Source: Shinella sp. XGS7 (GTDB lineage: Bacteria > Pseudomonadota > Gammaproteobacteria > Burkholderiales > Burkholderiaceae_C). Taken from it: 64,000 nt of DNA. Positions within the stretch are counted from its first letter, which is position 1. Each line of letters begins with the position of its first letter. Shown piece after piece: positions 24,657 through 34,530 of the stretch. Made by a program: the position numbers and the translations under genes. The DNA is taken from contig NZ_CP084758.1 of NCBI RefSeq assembly GCF_020535565.1, positions 1,949,501-2,013,500 on the forward strand, in the 5' to 3' direction. The notes under the pieces were generated by a model. The model worked only from the letters and a program-made list of their open reading frames with translations. It ran no database searches and was not told the DNA's origin.

Positions 24657-25901
24657 TTACTGATCCAGCCAGAGCTGGTCCAGGTCCTGGAAGCGCCAGG
24701 CTTCCGGCGGCTCCACGCCCACGATCTTGTCGCCGGCCGCGGCGTCGGCCAGATCCAGCTCGAAGGCCGGGCTCAGGCGGTGCTGGTCCTCGGCGGTGTA
24801 GAAGACCTTGACCCGGGGTTTGAGCAGAGACTCGCGACCCTGGGCCACGATCACCGCCAGGCGATTGGACTGCAGGCGCACCAGGGAGCCCACCGGGTAG
24901 ATGCCCACCGCCTTGACGAAGTGCTGGAAGATCAGGGTGTCGAACTGGCCCTTGGCCTGGGCCATGAAGCGCATGGCCTCGCCCGGATCCCAGGGGGCGC
25001 GGTAGGGGCGGCGCGAGGTCACGGCGTCATAGACATCGCAGATGGCCGCCATGCGGGCCAGGGGCGCGATCTTGGCGCCGGCCAGGGCGTCGGGGTAGCC
25101 GCTGCCGTCGATGCGCTCATGGTGGTGCAGCACGGCGTCCAGCACCGCGGCGCTGAAGCCGCCTTCCTTGAGCAGCATGCCGTGCCCCAGTCGGGCGTGG
25201 CCGCGCATCAGGGCCATCTCCTCGTCGCTGAGCTTGCCGGGCTTGTTGAGCAGCTCGGGCGCTAGCGCTGCCTTGCCGCAGTCCAGCAGCAGGCCGGCCA
25301 GGCCGGCCTCGCGCACCTTGTCGTCGGGCAGGCCCATCTGGCGCGCCAGGCCCACCATCAGGGCGCAGCAGGCCACGGCGTGCAGATAGGTGTAGTCGTC
25401 CAGGGTCTTGAGCCGGGCGATGCTGATCAGGGCACCCGGCTTGTCGCTCACCGAGCCCATCACGTCTTCCACCACCGGCACGCAGTGCTGGGCGTCCAGG
25501 GCCTGGCCCAGGCGCGCCTGGGTGAAGAGCTCCATCACCGCGCCCATGGAGCGGCGCGCGGTGTCCAGGGCCTCGGTGAAATGCGGGCCGGCGCTGGCGA
25601 TGGCGGGGTGGGGCGGTGGCAGGGGGTGTTCGGTCACCGCCTCGGGGGCCGTCTCGGCAGGGGCCGGTGCGGCGGGGGCGGGCCCGGCCGCGGGCTCGGG
25701 GGCCACATCCAGGCCCTGCTCGGTGTCGATGACCACGGCCTCGATGCCCGCCTCGCGGATGCGTTCGATATCGCGGAGATCGCGCAGCAGGAACTTCGAG
25801 CGCCAGAAGGGATGACTGATCCACGAGCCGCTGAGCTGGTGAAGATACATGCCCAGGCGCAGCTGGTGAACGGGAACGGTTTTCAGCACGGGCGGGAGCA
25901 T
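24657..25901 (-). CDS. HD-GYP domain protein with an altered HD dyad
   Basis: A 414-residue protein. The N-terminal part (residues 1-75) carries the DUF3391-like VPVHQLRLGMYLHQLSGSW segment, followed by a Pro/Ala linker, then an HD-GYP domain (about 150-345). HHHERIDGSGYP is intact, as is the first His in YLHAVACCALM. The HD dyad itself, normally in LLHDIGK, here reads LLLDCGK: Leu206 replaces the metal-binding His. HD-GYP enzymes hydrolyse cyclic-di-GMP with a two- or three-metal centre, so this one may be weak, inactive, or a binding protein. Its start is ATG 25901. Cyclic-di-GMP control of motility or pili fits the neighbourhood. Confidence 0.88.
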   Translation of the reverse strand: MLPPVLKTVPVHQLRLGMYLHQLSGSWISHPFWRSKFLLRDLRDIERIREAGIEAVVIDTEQGLDVAPEPAAGPAPAAPAPAETAPEAVTEHPLPPPHPAIASAGPHFTEALDTARRSMGAVMELFTQARLGQALDAQHCVPVVEDVMGSVSDKPGALISIARLKTLDDYTYLHAVACCALMVGLARQMGLPDDKVREAGLAGLLLDCGKAALAPELLNKPGKLSDEEMALMRGHARLGHGMLLKEGGFSAAVLDAVLHHHERIDGSGYPDALAGAKIAPLARMAAICDVYDAVTSRRPYRAPWDPGEAMRFMAQAKGQFDTLIFQHFVKAVGIYPVGSLVRLQSNRLAVIVAQGRESLLKPRVKVFYTAEDQHRLSPAFELDLADAAAGDKIVGVEPPEAWRFQDLDQLWLDQ

Positions 25902-26095
25902 GCCAGCAAATCGAGCAGGATTTGGCAGCGGCGCCCGCCCGGCGCTGGCGGGGCGTGCAATTTGTTGCAAGCCGCGAGGGCCGCGCGCTGTCCCCTGTTT
26001 GTGCGAACCCGGGACTTGTGCCGATGCCACGGGCGGCTGCGCAGCGCGAGGATGGTCTGGCGCGGGACTGTCGTCTCGCCTGGGAGCCCCTCATC

Positions 26096-26518
26096 ATGCA
26101 CAAGCTTCTTGCTCGCTCATCCCTTCTGGCCCGTCCCTTGCGCTGGGCCTGCGTGCTGGGCCTGGCCACGATGGCCGGCTGGCTGGCCGCCCAGGCGCCG
26201 GGCCTCACGCGCCAGCTGGTGGGCCGTGGCGACGTTTCCCTGCCGGGGCGTGAGGCCGTGGTGGCGCGCGTCGAGGTGGCGCCCGGCGCCAAGGCCGGCC
26301 GCCATACCCATCCGGGCGACGAGATCAGCTATGTGCTGGAGGGCGAAGCCACCCTGCTGATCGATGGCCAGGCGCCGCGCACGGTCAAGGCCGGCGAGAG
26401 TTTCGTGATCCCGGCTGGCGTGGTGCACGATGCCCACAACGACACCGCCGCACCCACCAAGCTGGTGGGCGTCTACGTGGTGGAGAAGGGCAAGCCCCTG
26501 GCCACGCCGGCGCCCTGA
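26096..26518 (+). CDS. Exported or anchored cupin-domain protein
   Basis: A 140-residue protein: an N-terminal hydrophobic segment (residues about 15-33) acts as signal or anchor, followed by a single small cupin barrel. Metal-binding residues are visible in GRHTHPGDEISYVLEGE (His, His, Glu) and in IPAGVVHDAHN (His). Such periplasmic cupins are common next to stress or redox genes, but their substrates are mostly unknown. ATG 26096 is taken as start because it opens the hydrophobic leader. It is divergent from the HD-GYP gene with 194 bases between the starts. Confidence 0.82.
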   Translation: MHKLLARSSLLARPLRWACVLGLATMAGWLAAQAPGLTRQLVGRGDVSLPGREAVVARVEVAPGAKAGRHTHPGDEISYVLEGEATLLIDGQAPRTVKAGESFVIPAGVVHDAHNDTAAPTKLVGVYVVEKGKPLATPAP

Positions 26519-26557
26519 GCGGTAGGGTGGCCCGCCCGAGCGGGCCGTGTGGCGAGC

Positions 26558-28183
26558 TCAGGCGCGCGCGGCCTTGGCGGCGCGGCGCAGGGCCACGGCC
26601 TCGGGCAGGGCTTCCGCGGCCTGGCCCTGCAGGCGGAACACGCCTACCGAGTTGGCCACCTCCTGGGCCTTCTCGTTGAGCCCCATGGCGGCGGCCGAGA
26701 CCTCCTCCACCAGGGCGGCGTTCTGCTGGGTCAGGCTGTCGAGCTGGGCCACCGCGGCATTGATCTGGTCCATGCCCTGCATCTGCTCGTGCATGCCCTG
26801 GCTGATGCGCTGGATCAGGCCATGCACCTCCTCCACCGCATGCTGCACCTCGCCCATGGCGTGGCGCGCGTTCTGGACCTGGGACCCACCCTCGGCCACG
26901 CGCTCGCTGGAGGTCTGGATCAGGCCGCGCACCTCCTTGGCGGCCTCGGAGGTGCGCTGGGCCAGGGTGCGCACCTCGGCGGCCACGACGGCAAAGCCGC
27001 GGCCCTGCTCGCCGGCCCGGGCGGCTTCCACCGCGGCATTGAGCGCCAGGATATTGGTCTGGAAGGCGATGGAGTCCACCACCTGGATGATGTCGGCGAT
27101 GCGGGCCGAGGCCTGGCTGATGTTTTCCATCGTGGCGGCCACGGCCGCCACGGCGGCGGCGCTGCGCTGGCTGACCTGGCGTGCTGCATCGGCCTGGGTG
27201 GCGGCATTGGCCGCCATATCGGTGCTGGCGTGCACGGTGGAGGTGATCTGCTCCATCGAGGAGGCCGTCTCCTGCAGGCTGCTGGCCTGACTCTCGGTGC
27301 GGCCCGAGAGGTCCTGGTTGCCGGCCGAGATGGCCTGCGAGCCCTGGCGCACCTGCATCACGCCGATACGGGCGTCGCGCACGATGGACATCAGGTTCAC
27401 ATTGAGCTGGGCCAGGGCGGCGGTGACGCGGCCGATCTCGTCGCGCCGGGTGTTCTTGATGTGCTGGGTCAGATCGCCGGCCGCGATGCGGTTGGCGAAG
27501 TTCACCAAGCCCTCGATCGGCGCGATGGCCGCGCCGCGCAGGTACCAGCCGGCCAGCAGGGTGAGCAGGGCAATCAGCAGGGCGCCGCCGGCCAGGGCCC
27601 AGCCGCCGCTGCCGGCCAGCCATTGACCCAGGCCCAGGCCGCTGAGCCCGGCCAGCAGCACGACCCCGCTCATGCGGGCGCCCAGGCTCAGGCGCAGCAG
27701 CCCGCGCAGACGCCCGCCCAGGGATAGATCGGTGAGCTGACCCTGACGCAGGCGCAGCGGCCCCTGCTCGCCCTGCTCACGCATGCGGGCATAGAGCTGC
27801 TCGGCACCCTCCACCTCCTGGCGATCGGGTTCGGTGCGCACGGACATGAAGCCATTGGGTCGCCCCTGCTCGTCCAGCAGGGGGGTGACATTGGCCTGCA
27901 CCCAGTAGTGATCGCCGTCCTTGCGGCGGTTCTTGACCAGGGCCGACCAGGGCAGGCCGGCCTGGATGGTTTCCCACATGTCGCGGAACGCCTCGGCCGG
28001 CATATCCGGGTGGCGGATCATGTTGTGGGGCTGGCCCAGCAGCTCATCCCGCTGGTAGCCGCTGACGCTGATGAAAGCGCTGTTGCAGTAAAGGATGCGC
28101 CCTTGGAGATCGGTGGTGGAGACCAAGGTCTCGCCGCGCGGAAAGGGGAACTCGCGCTGGCTCACGGGCCCGTTGTTTCGCAT
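26558..28183 (-). CDS. Aer-like PAS chemoreceptor
   Basis: A 541-residue methyl-accepting protein of the aerotaxis type. An N-terminal PAS domain (about 20-115: [46 protein letters not shown]) would hold FAD or another cofactor. Two close hydrophobic segments (about 165-215) follow, then a HAMP-like region and the signalling domain with the conserved hairpin tip [30 protein letters not shown]. It lacks a large periplasmic domain, as Aer does. No FliA-type promoter is evident upstream. It would report redox state or oxygen to CheA. Confidence 0.93.
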   Translation of the reverse strand: MRNNGPVSQREFPFPRGETLVSTTDLQGRILYCNSAFISVSGYQRDELLGQPHNMIRHPDMPAEAFRDMWETIQAGLPWSALVKNRRKDGDHYWVQANVTPLLDEQGRPNGFMSVRTEPDRQEVEGAEQLYARMREQGEQGPLRLRQGQLTDLSLGGRLRGLLRLSLGARMSGVVLLAGLSGLGLGQWLAGSGGWALAGGALLIALLTLLAGWYLRGAAIAPIEGLVNFANRIAAGDLTQHIKNTRRDEIGRVTAALAQLNVNLMSIVRDARIGVMQVRQGSQAISAGNQDLSGRTESQASSLQETASSMEQITSTVHASTDMAANAATQADAARQVSQRSAAAVAAVAATMENISQASARIADIIQVVDSIAFQTNILALNAAVEAARAGEQGRGFAVVAAEVRTLAQRTSEAAKEVRGLIQTSSERVAEGGSQVQNARHAMGEVQHAVEEVHGLIQRISQGMHEQMQGMDQINAAVAQLDSLTQQNAALVEEVSAAAMGLNEKAQEVANSVGVFRLQGQAAEALPEAVALRRAAKAARA

Positions 28184-28350
28184 CTAGACACTCCCTGATG
28201 TGGGCCGCCCTGAAGGCGGCAACAAGCTGTCCGGCGGCGCCGGGCGGTTGGTGGAGCCCTTGTGCGCACAGCGAGCATAGCGGCTCGACCCGGTGCTGGG
28301 CAGGGGGTGGCGGTTTTGTGGCGCAAACACCAAGGCAGCGGACCCAAAAG

Positions 28351-28374
28351 AAAGCCCGCCGTAAGGCGGGCTTT
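28351..28374 (-). terminator. Terminator after the TonB-domain gene
   Basis: AAAGCCCGCC and GGCGGGCTTT around GTAA form a 10-bp perfect stem. On the minus strand it is followed by TCTTTTGGG. It ends the chemoreceptor/TonB-domain transcript and insulates the Aer-like gene. Confidence 0.8.
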
Positions 28375-28405
28375 CATGCGGGGCGGCTAGCGCCGGCCGC
28401 GGCGA

Positions 28406-28738
28406 TCAGTCCTCGTTGCGGAAGACCAGCTTGACCTCGTGAGTCTGCTTCTCGCCGCTGGCCTCGAAGCGCCAGTCCATCAGGGCGCGGGTGACGGCCT
28501 TGTCGAACACGCGACGCGGCTCGGCCTCGACGATGGCCACCTCGGTGACTTTGCCCTCGGGATCGATGGAGAGCTTGGCCTTGACCACGCCGGCGCTGAT
28601 GGACTGCTGCACGGCCTCGCGCGGGAACTCGGGCGGCACCTTCTTGATGACCTTGGGCGTGGAGGCCTGGGCGGCCATGCCCAGGGCCAGGGAGCTGGCG
28701 GCCAGGAGCTGGATCAGGGTGCGGAACTGCTGCTTCAT
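28406..28738 (-). CDS. Small periplasmic TonB C-terminal-domain protein
   Basis: A 110-residue protein: a signal peptide (LIQLLAASSLALGMAAQAS), then a lone TonB C-terminal domain. Visible parts are VIKKVPPEFPREAVQQSISAGVVKAKLSIDPEGKVTEVAIVEAEP and KAVTRALMDWRFEASG, the usual YP/FP, G-V, and DW-F pattern. There is no proline-rich spacer or membrane anchor, so it cannot transduce energy like TonB. It lies 52 bases after the chemoreceptor stop on the same strand, with a terminator behind it. The two are probably cotranscribed. A role at the outer membrane or with the receptor's periplasmic domain is speculative. Confidence 0.82.
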   Translation of the reverse strand: MKQQFRTLIQLLAASSLALGMAAQASTPKVIKKVPPEFPREAVQQSISAGVVKAKLSIDPEGKVTEVAIVEAEPRRVFDKAVTRALMDWRFEASGEKQTHEVKLVFRNED

Positions 28739-28790
28739 GCGGGACCTCGTGAGTGCGATGAATTTTTTTGGGGGGAAGGGTATTCGGGGA

Positions 28791-30371
<1,581 letters not shown>

Positions 30372-30412
30372 TCAATGGTGTTGTGAGTCCCGCGGTACGG
30401 GACGTGGCCGGA

Positions 30413-30439
30413 CTATCGGTCCGAAAACACCTGCTTTGA
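30413..30439 (-). promoter_or_regulatory. FliA (sigma-28)-type promoter of the chemoreceptor
   Basis: Read on the minus strand: TCAAAGCA, an 11-base spacer, then ACCGATAG. Spacer length and both boxes fit flagellar class III promoters (CCGATA core). It lies 66 bases before the chemoreceptor start codon. Confidence 0.65.
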
Positions 30440-30598
30440 GGGGGTGTGTCACAGGCCGCTGTAAGCCACGTGACAAAGATCGCGGTTACAAGCCGAAACC
30501 CAGGGTTTCTCCCGATCGGTCCGAGGGGGGCTGGGTCGCCCTCTTGCGGGGCGAATCCTGATGGGGGTCAGGTCTTGCTAGATCGGCCGTGGTGCCGG

Positions 30599-31891
30599 CT
30601 ACTTGAGCCGCAGCACGTCCAGGGTGCGGATCTCGCCCGCGGCGTTGCCCCAGCTGTTGCGCACATGGCTGGCCACCGCGGCGATCTCGCGGTCGCTGAG
30701 CACGCCGGCAAAAGGTGGCATGCCGAAGGGGCGTGGATTGCCGGCGGTGGCCGGCGCGAAACCGCCGCGCAGCATCACGCGCAGCAGGTTCACGCCATCG
30801 CCCTGGGTCACGCTGCGGTTGCCGGCCAGGGCGGGGTAGATGCCGGCCACGCCCTCGCCACGCTCCCCATGACAGGCGGCGCAGTGCTGGCCGTAGAGCT
30901 TGGCGCCAAGTTCGCGCAGACCCGGTTCGGGTGCGGGAGCGGCGGGGCGCGGGCGTGCTTGTGCGGGCAGCGCGCGCAGATAGCGGCCCATGGCGTCCAG
31001 ATCGGGGTCGCTCAGATGCTGGGTGCTGCCCAGCACCACCTCGGCCATGGGGCCCAGGGCGCTGCCGTGCTCGTTGCGACCCTCGCGCAGCCAGGTCTTG
31101 AGCGCCTCGGGTGACCAGGCGGCCACGCCCCCATCGGCCGCATCCAGCAGCGAGGGTGCGTCCCAGCCCAGGCCTGGCAGCAGGCCGCCGCGGAAGTCCG
31201 TGGGTCCGCCATGCGCGCCCAGGGCGTTGCGGCTGCCATGGCAGGCGCTGCAGTGGCCCAGGCCCTGCACCAGGTAGGCGCCGCGGTTCCAGGCCGCGTC
31301 ACGGTCGGGCGCGTCTTCATAGACCCCGGGGCGGAAGAAGAGCGCACGCCAGACCGCCAGGGCCGCCTGGGTGTTGTAGGGGAAGCGTAGCTCGCTGGGC
31401 GGGGCGTTGCGGCTCACGGGCGGCAGACTGCGCAGATAGGCGTGGAGCGCGTCGCTGTCCTCGCGGCGGATGCGGGTGTAGTTGTCGTAGGGAAAGGCCG
31501 GGTTGAGCAGGCGGCCATCGCGGCCGCGGCCCTGGTGCAGGGCGCGCCAGAAGTCCTCGGCCGTCCAAAGGCCCAGGCCGGTGGCGGCGTCGGGCGTGAG
31601 ATTGGGGGCAAAGACCGTGCCGAAGGGGGTGGGGATGGGCCGCCCTCCCGCGTAAGGCGCCTCACCGCGGGCGGTGTGGCAGCCCTGGCAGTTGCCGGCC
31701 CGGGCCAGGTAGGCACCGCGCTCGATCAGGGCGGGCGAGGGTGCCGGGGCCAGCGCGGCGGCGGGCGCGGGGCCGGTGCCCTCGAACCAGCCGCCCAGGC
31801 TCAGCAGGGCCAGGAGCACGATCACCAGGGCCAGACCGGCCAGCTGCAGCGGCAACCGCCAGGCGCGCCGGCTCAAGACAGGCCTCCGCAT
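30599..31891 (-). CDS. Tri-haem cytochrome c (membrane dehydrogenase subunit type)
   Basis: A 430-residue protein with an N-terminal membrane anchor (about residues 15-35) and three c-type haem sites CQGCH, CSACH and CAACH. The segment between (GGRPIPTPFGTVFAPNLTPD, ALHAYLRSLPPV) is typical of the cytochrome subunit of membrane alcohol, gluconate or aldehyde dehydrogenases, which pass electrons to quinol oxidase. No dehydrogenase gene is adjacent, so the partner is elsewhere or the protein serves another electron path. Its start overlaps the end of the di-haem gene by 19 bases. Confidence 0.9.
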   Translation of the reverse strand: MRRPVLSRRAWRLPLQLAGLALVIVLLALLSLGGWFEGTGPAPAAALAPAPSPALIERGAYLARAGNCQGCHTARGEAPYAGGRPIPTPFGTVFAPNLTPDAATGLGLWTAEDFWRALHQGRGRDGRLLNPAFPYDNYTRIRREDSDALHAYLRSLPPVSRNAPPSELRFPYNTQAALAVWRALFFRPGVYEDAPDRDAAWNRGAYLVQGLGHCSACHGSRNALGAHGGPTDFRGGLLPGLGWDAPSLLDAADGGVAAWSPEALKTWLREGRNEHGSALGPMAEVVLGSTQHLSDPDLDAMGRYLRALPAQARPRPAAPAPEPGLRELGAKLYGQHCAACHGERGEGVAGIYPALAGNRSVTQGDGVNLLRVMLRGGFAPATAGNPRPFGMPPFAGVLSDREIAAVASHVRNSWGNAAGEIRTLDVLRLK

Positions 31892-32580
31892 TTCAGGGGC
31901 AGCGCTGCCGGCAGACTCGCCTCGGGCTTGGGCGAGGCGGGCAGGGGCTGTGCGGCCAGCCATTGGGAGAGGGCGTTGATCTCCTCGGGGCGCAGGCGCC
32001 GGGCGATCTCGGCCATGCAGTCGGGCGCCACCGCGCGGCGCTGGCCGCTGCGCCAGGCGCCGAGCTGGCCGTTCAGATAGTCGCGCGGCAGGCCCAGCAG
32101 GCCCGGGATGAAAGGGGCGGCTCCGGTCAGTCGCGCGCCATGGCAGGCCACGCAGGCCGGGATGCCGCGCGCCGCATCGCCCTGGCGCACCAGGGCCTCA
32201 CCGCGCGCCAGCTGGGCGGGGGGCAGGGTGGGGGCCTGGGGCGGTGGGTAGGGCAGGTCCAGGCCGGCGAAGTAGCCGGCCAGCTCGTTCAGATAGGCGT
32301 CGGAGAGCGGCGCGATCAGCTCGCTCATCAGGCCGTAGTCACGCCGCCCGTCGCGGAAGTTCAGCAGCTGCTTGTAGAGATAGCCCTGGGGTTTGCCGGC
32401 CAGGCGCGGGTGGTAGCCGTCCGGCGCGGCGCGGCCTTCCTTGCCATGGCAGGGCGTGCAGGCCTGGGCGCGCTGGGCCAGGCTGTCTTCCACCTTGGGC
32501 GCAGCCTGGGCCGCGCCCAGGTTCAGGAGCAGCAGCAGGGCGAACGGGGCGAGCCGGACGGGGCGGGGCGGGGCATCCAT
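31873..32580 (-). CDS. Di-haem cytochrome c (c4-like)
   Basis: A 235-residue exported protein: signal peptide FALLLLLNLGAAQA, then two haem-binding halves with CTPCH and CVACH. YHPRLAGKPQGYLYKQLLNFRDGRR resembles cytochrome c4 halves. A proline-rich segment (PYPPPQAPTLPP) joins the halves. Met residues suited as sixth ligands occur in both halves (YGLMSEL, DCMAEI). It heads a two-gene unit with the tri-haem protein, and the two products probably exchange electrons in the periplasm. Confidence 0.9.
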   Translation of the reverse strand: MDAPPRPVRLAPFALLLLLNLGAAQAAPKVEDSLAQRAQACTPCHGKEGRAAPDGYHPRLAGKPQGYLYKQLLNFRDGRRDYGLMSELIAPLSDAYLNELAGYFAGLDLPYPPPQAPTLPPAQLARGEALVRQGDAARGIPACVACHGARLTGAAPFIPGLLGLPRDYLNGQLGAWRSGQRRAVAPDCMAEIARRLRPEEINALSQWLAAQPLPASPKPEASLPAALPLKCGGLS

Positions 32581-32683
32581 GGACCCGCATCATGCCCTGG
32601 ACCGAGGCCCGGGCGTAAGGTGCAGATCGCCTGTGCGGCGACCAGAGCAGATGAGGCGCGCCCTTGAGGCTCCTCAGTGGCTC

Positions 32684-33373
32684 TCAGCGCCCACCGAAGA
32701 TGGCCGTGCCCACGCGCACCAGGGTGGCCCCCTCGGCGATGGCGGCTTCCAGATCGGCGCTCATGCCCATGGATAGGGTGTCCAGGGCCAGGTCTTGCGT
32801 CTCATTGAGCTCGGTCATCAGCCGCGCCAGGGCGCGGTGGGGCTGGCGCTGGGCCGCGAAGTCGGCTGCAGGCTCGGGAATCGCCATCAGGCCGCGCAGC
32901 TTGAGGCGGGGCAGGGCGGCCGCGGCGCGGGCCAGCGCGGGCAGCTCGGCCAGGCTGCAGCCGCTCTTGCTGGCCTCGCCGCTGATGTTCACCTGCAGGC
33001 AGACCTGCAGCGGCGGCAGCGATTGCGGGCGCTGCTCGGCCAGGCGCTGCGCGATCTTGAGCCGGTCCACGCTGTGCACCCAGTCGAAGGCCTCGGCCAC
33101 CGCTCGCGTCTTGTTGCTCTGCAGCGGGCCGATCAGATGCCACTCCAGCTGGCTGCGCAGATCGGCCAGCTGGGCGATCTTGTCCAGCCCCTCCTGCACA
33201 TAGTTCTCGCCGAAGCGGCGTTCGCCGGCCGCATGGGCCTCGCGCACCGCGGCGGCCGGAAAGGTCTTGCTCACCGCCAGCAGCGTGACGCTTTGCACGG
33301 GGCGCTGTGCCGCCGTGCAAGCAGATGTGAGGCGCTGGTGCAGCTGTTGTAAGTTCTCAGAGATCGTCGCCAT
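32684..33373 (-). CDS. yggS: YggS family PLP-binding homeostasis protein
   Basis: A 229-residue TIM-barrel protein of the YggS/PROSC family. Lys36 in AVSKTFP is the pyridoxal phosphate Schiff-base residue. GENYVQEGLDKI, WHLIGPLQSNK, and SMGMSADLEAAIAEGATLVRVGTAIFG are the family signatures. It buffers pyridoxal phosphate and affects amino-acid pools and has no known enzymatic activity. It is divergent from pilT, with only 26 bases between the starts. That arrangement (pilT next to yggS) is widespread in proteobacteria. Confidence 0.95.
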   Translation of the reverse strand: MATISENLQQLHQRLTSACTAAQRPVQSVTLLAVSKTFPAAAVREAHAAGERRFGENYVQEGLDKIAQLADLRSQLEWHLIGPLQSNKTRAVAEAFDWVHSVDRLKIAQRLAEQRPQSLPPLQVCLQVNISGEASKSGCSLAELPALARAAAALPRLKLRGLMAIPEPAADFAAQRQPHRALARLMTELNETQDLALDTLSMGMSADLEAAIAEGATLVRVGTAIFGGR

Positions 33374-33399
33374 AATGGCCCAAGCTATTCCTTAGACGC

Positions 33400-34443
33400 A
33401 TGGATATCACCCAACTCCTGGCATTCTCGGTCAAGAACAAGGCCTCCGACCTTCACCTTTCCGCCGGGTTGCCACCCATGATCCGGGTGCACGGGGATGT
33501 GCGTCGCATCAATGTCGAGCCGCTGGAACACCGGCATGTGCACGATATGGTGTACGACATCATGAACGACTCGCAGCGCAAGGCCTATGAAGAGACCTTG
33601 GAATGCGACTTCTCCTTCGAGATCCAGGGCCTGGCGCGTTTCCGCGTCAATGCCTTCAACCAGAACCGCGGCGCCGGTGCGGTGTTCCGTACTATTCCCT
33701 CCAAGATCCTGACGCTTGAGCAGCTCAATGCGCCCAAGGTCTTTGCCGAGCTGGCGCTCAAGCCGCGCGGCCTGGTGCTGGTGACCGGGCCCACGGGTTC
33801 GGGCAAGTCCACCACGCTGGCGGGCATGGTCAACCACCTCAACGAGAACGAGTACGGCCACATCCTCACCATCGAGGACCCGATCGAGTTCGTGCACGAG
33901 TCCAAGAAGAGCCTGGTGAACCAGCGCGAGGTGGGCCCGCACACCCTGAGTTTTGCCAATGCCCTGCGCTCCGCCCTGCGCGAGGACCCGGACGCGGTGC
34001 TGGTGGGTGAGATGCGCGATCTGGAAACCATCCGCCTGGCCCTGACCGCGGCCGAGACCGGCCACCTGGTCTTCGGCACCCTGCACACATCCAGCGCGGC
34101 CAAGACCGTGGACCGCATCGTGGACGTGTTCCCCGCGGCCGAGAAGGAGATGGTGCGCGCCATGGTGTCGGAATCCCTGGTGGCCGTGATCTCGCAGAGT
34201 CTGTGCAAGCTCAAGGACGGCAGCGGCCGCGTGGCGGCGCACGAGATCATGCTGGGCACCTCGGCCATTCGCAATCTGATCCGCGAGAACAAGGTGGCGC
34301 AGATGTACTCGGCCATCCAGACCGGCAATGGTCAGGGCATGCAGACCCTGGACCAGAACCTCACCGATCTGGTCCGCCGCAACATCATCTCCCCCGCCGA
34401 AGCCCGCTCCAAAGCCAAGTTCCCGGAAAATTTCCCGGGCTAG
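33400..34443 (+). CDS. pilT: Type IV pilus retraction ATPase PilT
   Basis: A 347-residue hexameric AAA-like motor that retracts type IV pili for twitching. An N-terminal PAS-like domain (residues 1-100, ASDLHLSAGLPPMIRVHGD) is followed by the RecA-like core. That core has Walker A GPTGSGKST at 130-138, the Asp box ILTIEDPIEFVH, Walker B AVLVGEMRD, and the His box ETGHLVFGTLHTSSA. The AIRNLIRE segment near the C-terminus matches the AIRNLIRE retraction motif. The stop codon lies inside a perfect palindrome that separates it from pilU. Confidence 0.96.
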   Translation: MDITQLLAFSVKNKASDLHLSAGLPPMIRVHGDVRRINVEPLEHRHVHDMVYDIMNDSQRKAYEETLECDFSFEIQGLARFRVNAFNQNRGAGAVFRTIPSKILTLEQLNAPKVFAELALKPRGLVLVTGPTGSGKSTTLAGMVNHLNENEYGHILTIEDPIEFVHESKKSLVNQREVGPHTLSFANALRSALREDPDAVLVGEMRDLETIRLALTAAETGHLVFGTLHTSSAAKTVDRIVDVFPAAEKEMVRAMVSESLVAVISQSLCKLKDGSGRVAAHEIMLGTSAIRNLIRENKVAQMYSAIQTGNGQGMQTLDQNLTDLVRRNIISPAEARSKAKFPENFPG

Positions 34444-34455
34444 CCCGGGAAATTT
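34428..34455 (+). promoter_or_regulatory. 28-bp perfect palindrome spanning the pilT stop codon
   Basis: AAATTTCCCGGGC (34428-34440), TA, GCCCGGGAAATTT (34443-34455): every base pairs. The pilT TAG stop is at its centre. There is no T-run, so it is unlike a usual intrinsic terminator. Confidence 0.85.
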
Positions 34456-34458
34456 GAC

Positions 34459-34489
34459 GTCACTCATTTGGCGTAGCCAAGTGAGTGAC
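34459..34489 (+). promoter_or_regulatory. Second hairpin in the pilT-pilU gap
   Basis: GTCACTCATTTGGC (34459-34472), loop GTA, GCCAAGTGAGTGAC (34476-34489). This makes a 14-bp stem with a single T/C mismatch on the DNA level that becomes a G-U pair in RNA. It starts three bases after the first palindrome and ends 41 bases before the pilU start. Confidence 0.85.
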
Positions 34490-34530
34490 GGCAGAACTTC
34501 CCCCGCGAACTGCATCACCGCAGGACGATC

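Noticed and set aside
28184-28320. FliA-type promoter for the Aer-like gene
   Set aside because: A GCCGCTAT sequence exists on the minus strand but there is no matching upstream box at 11 bases.
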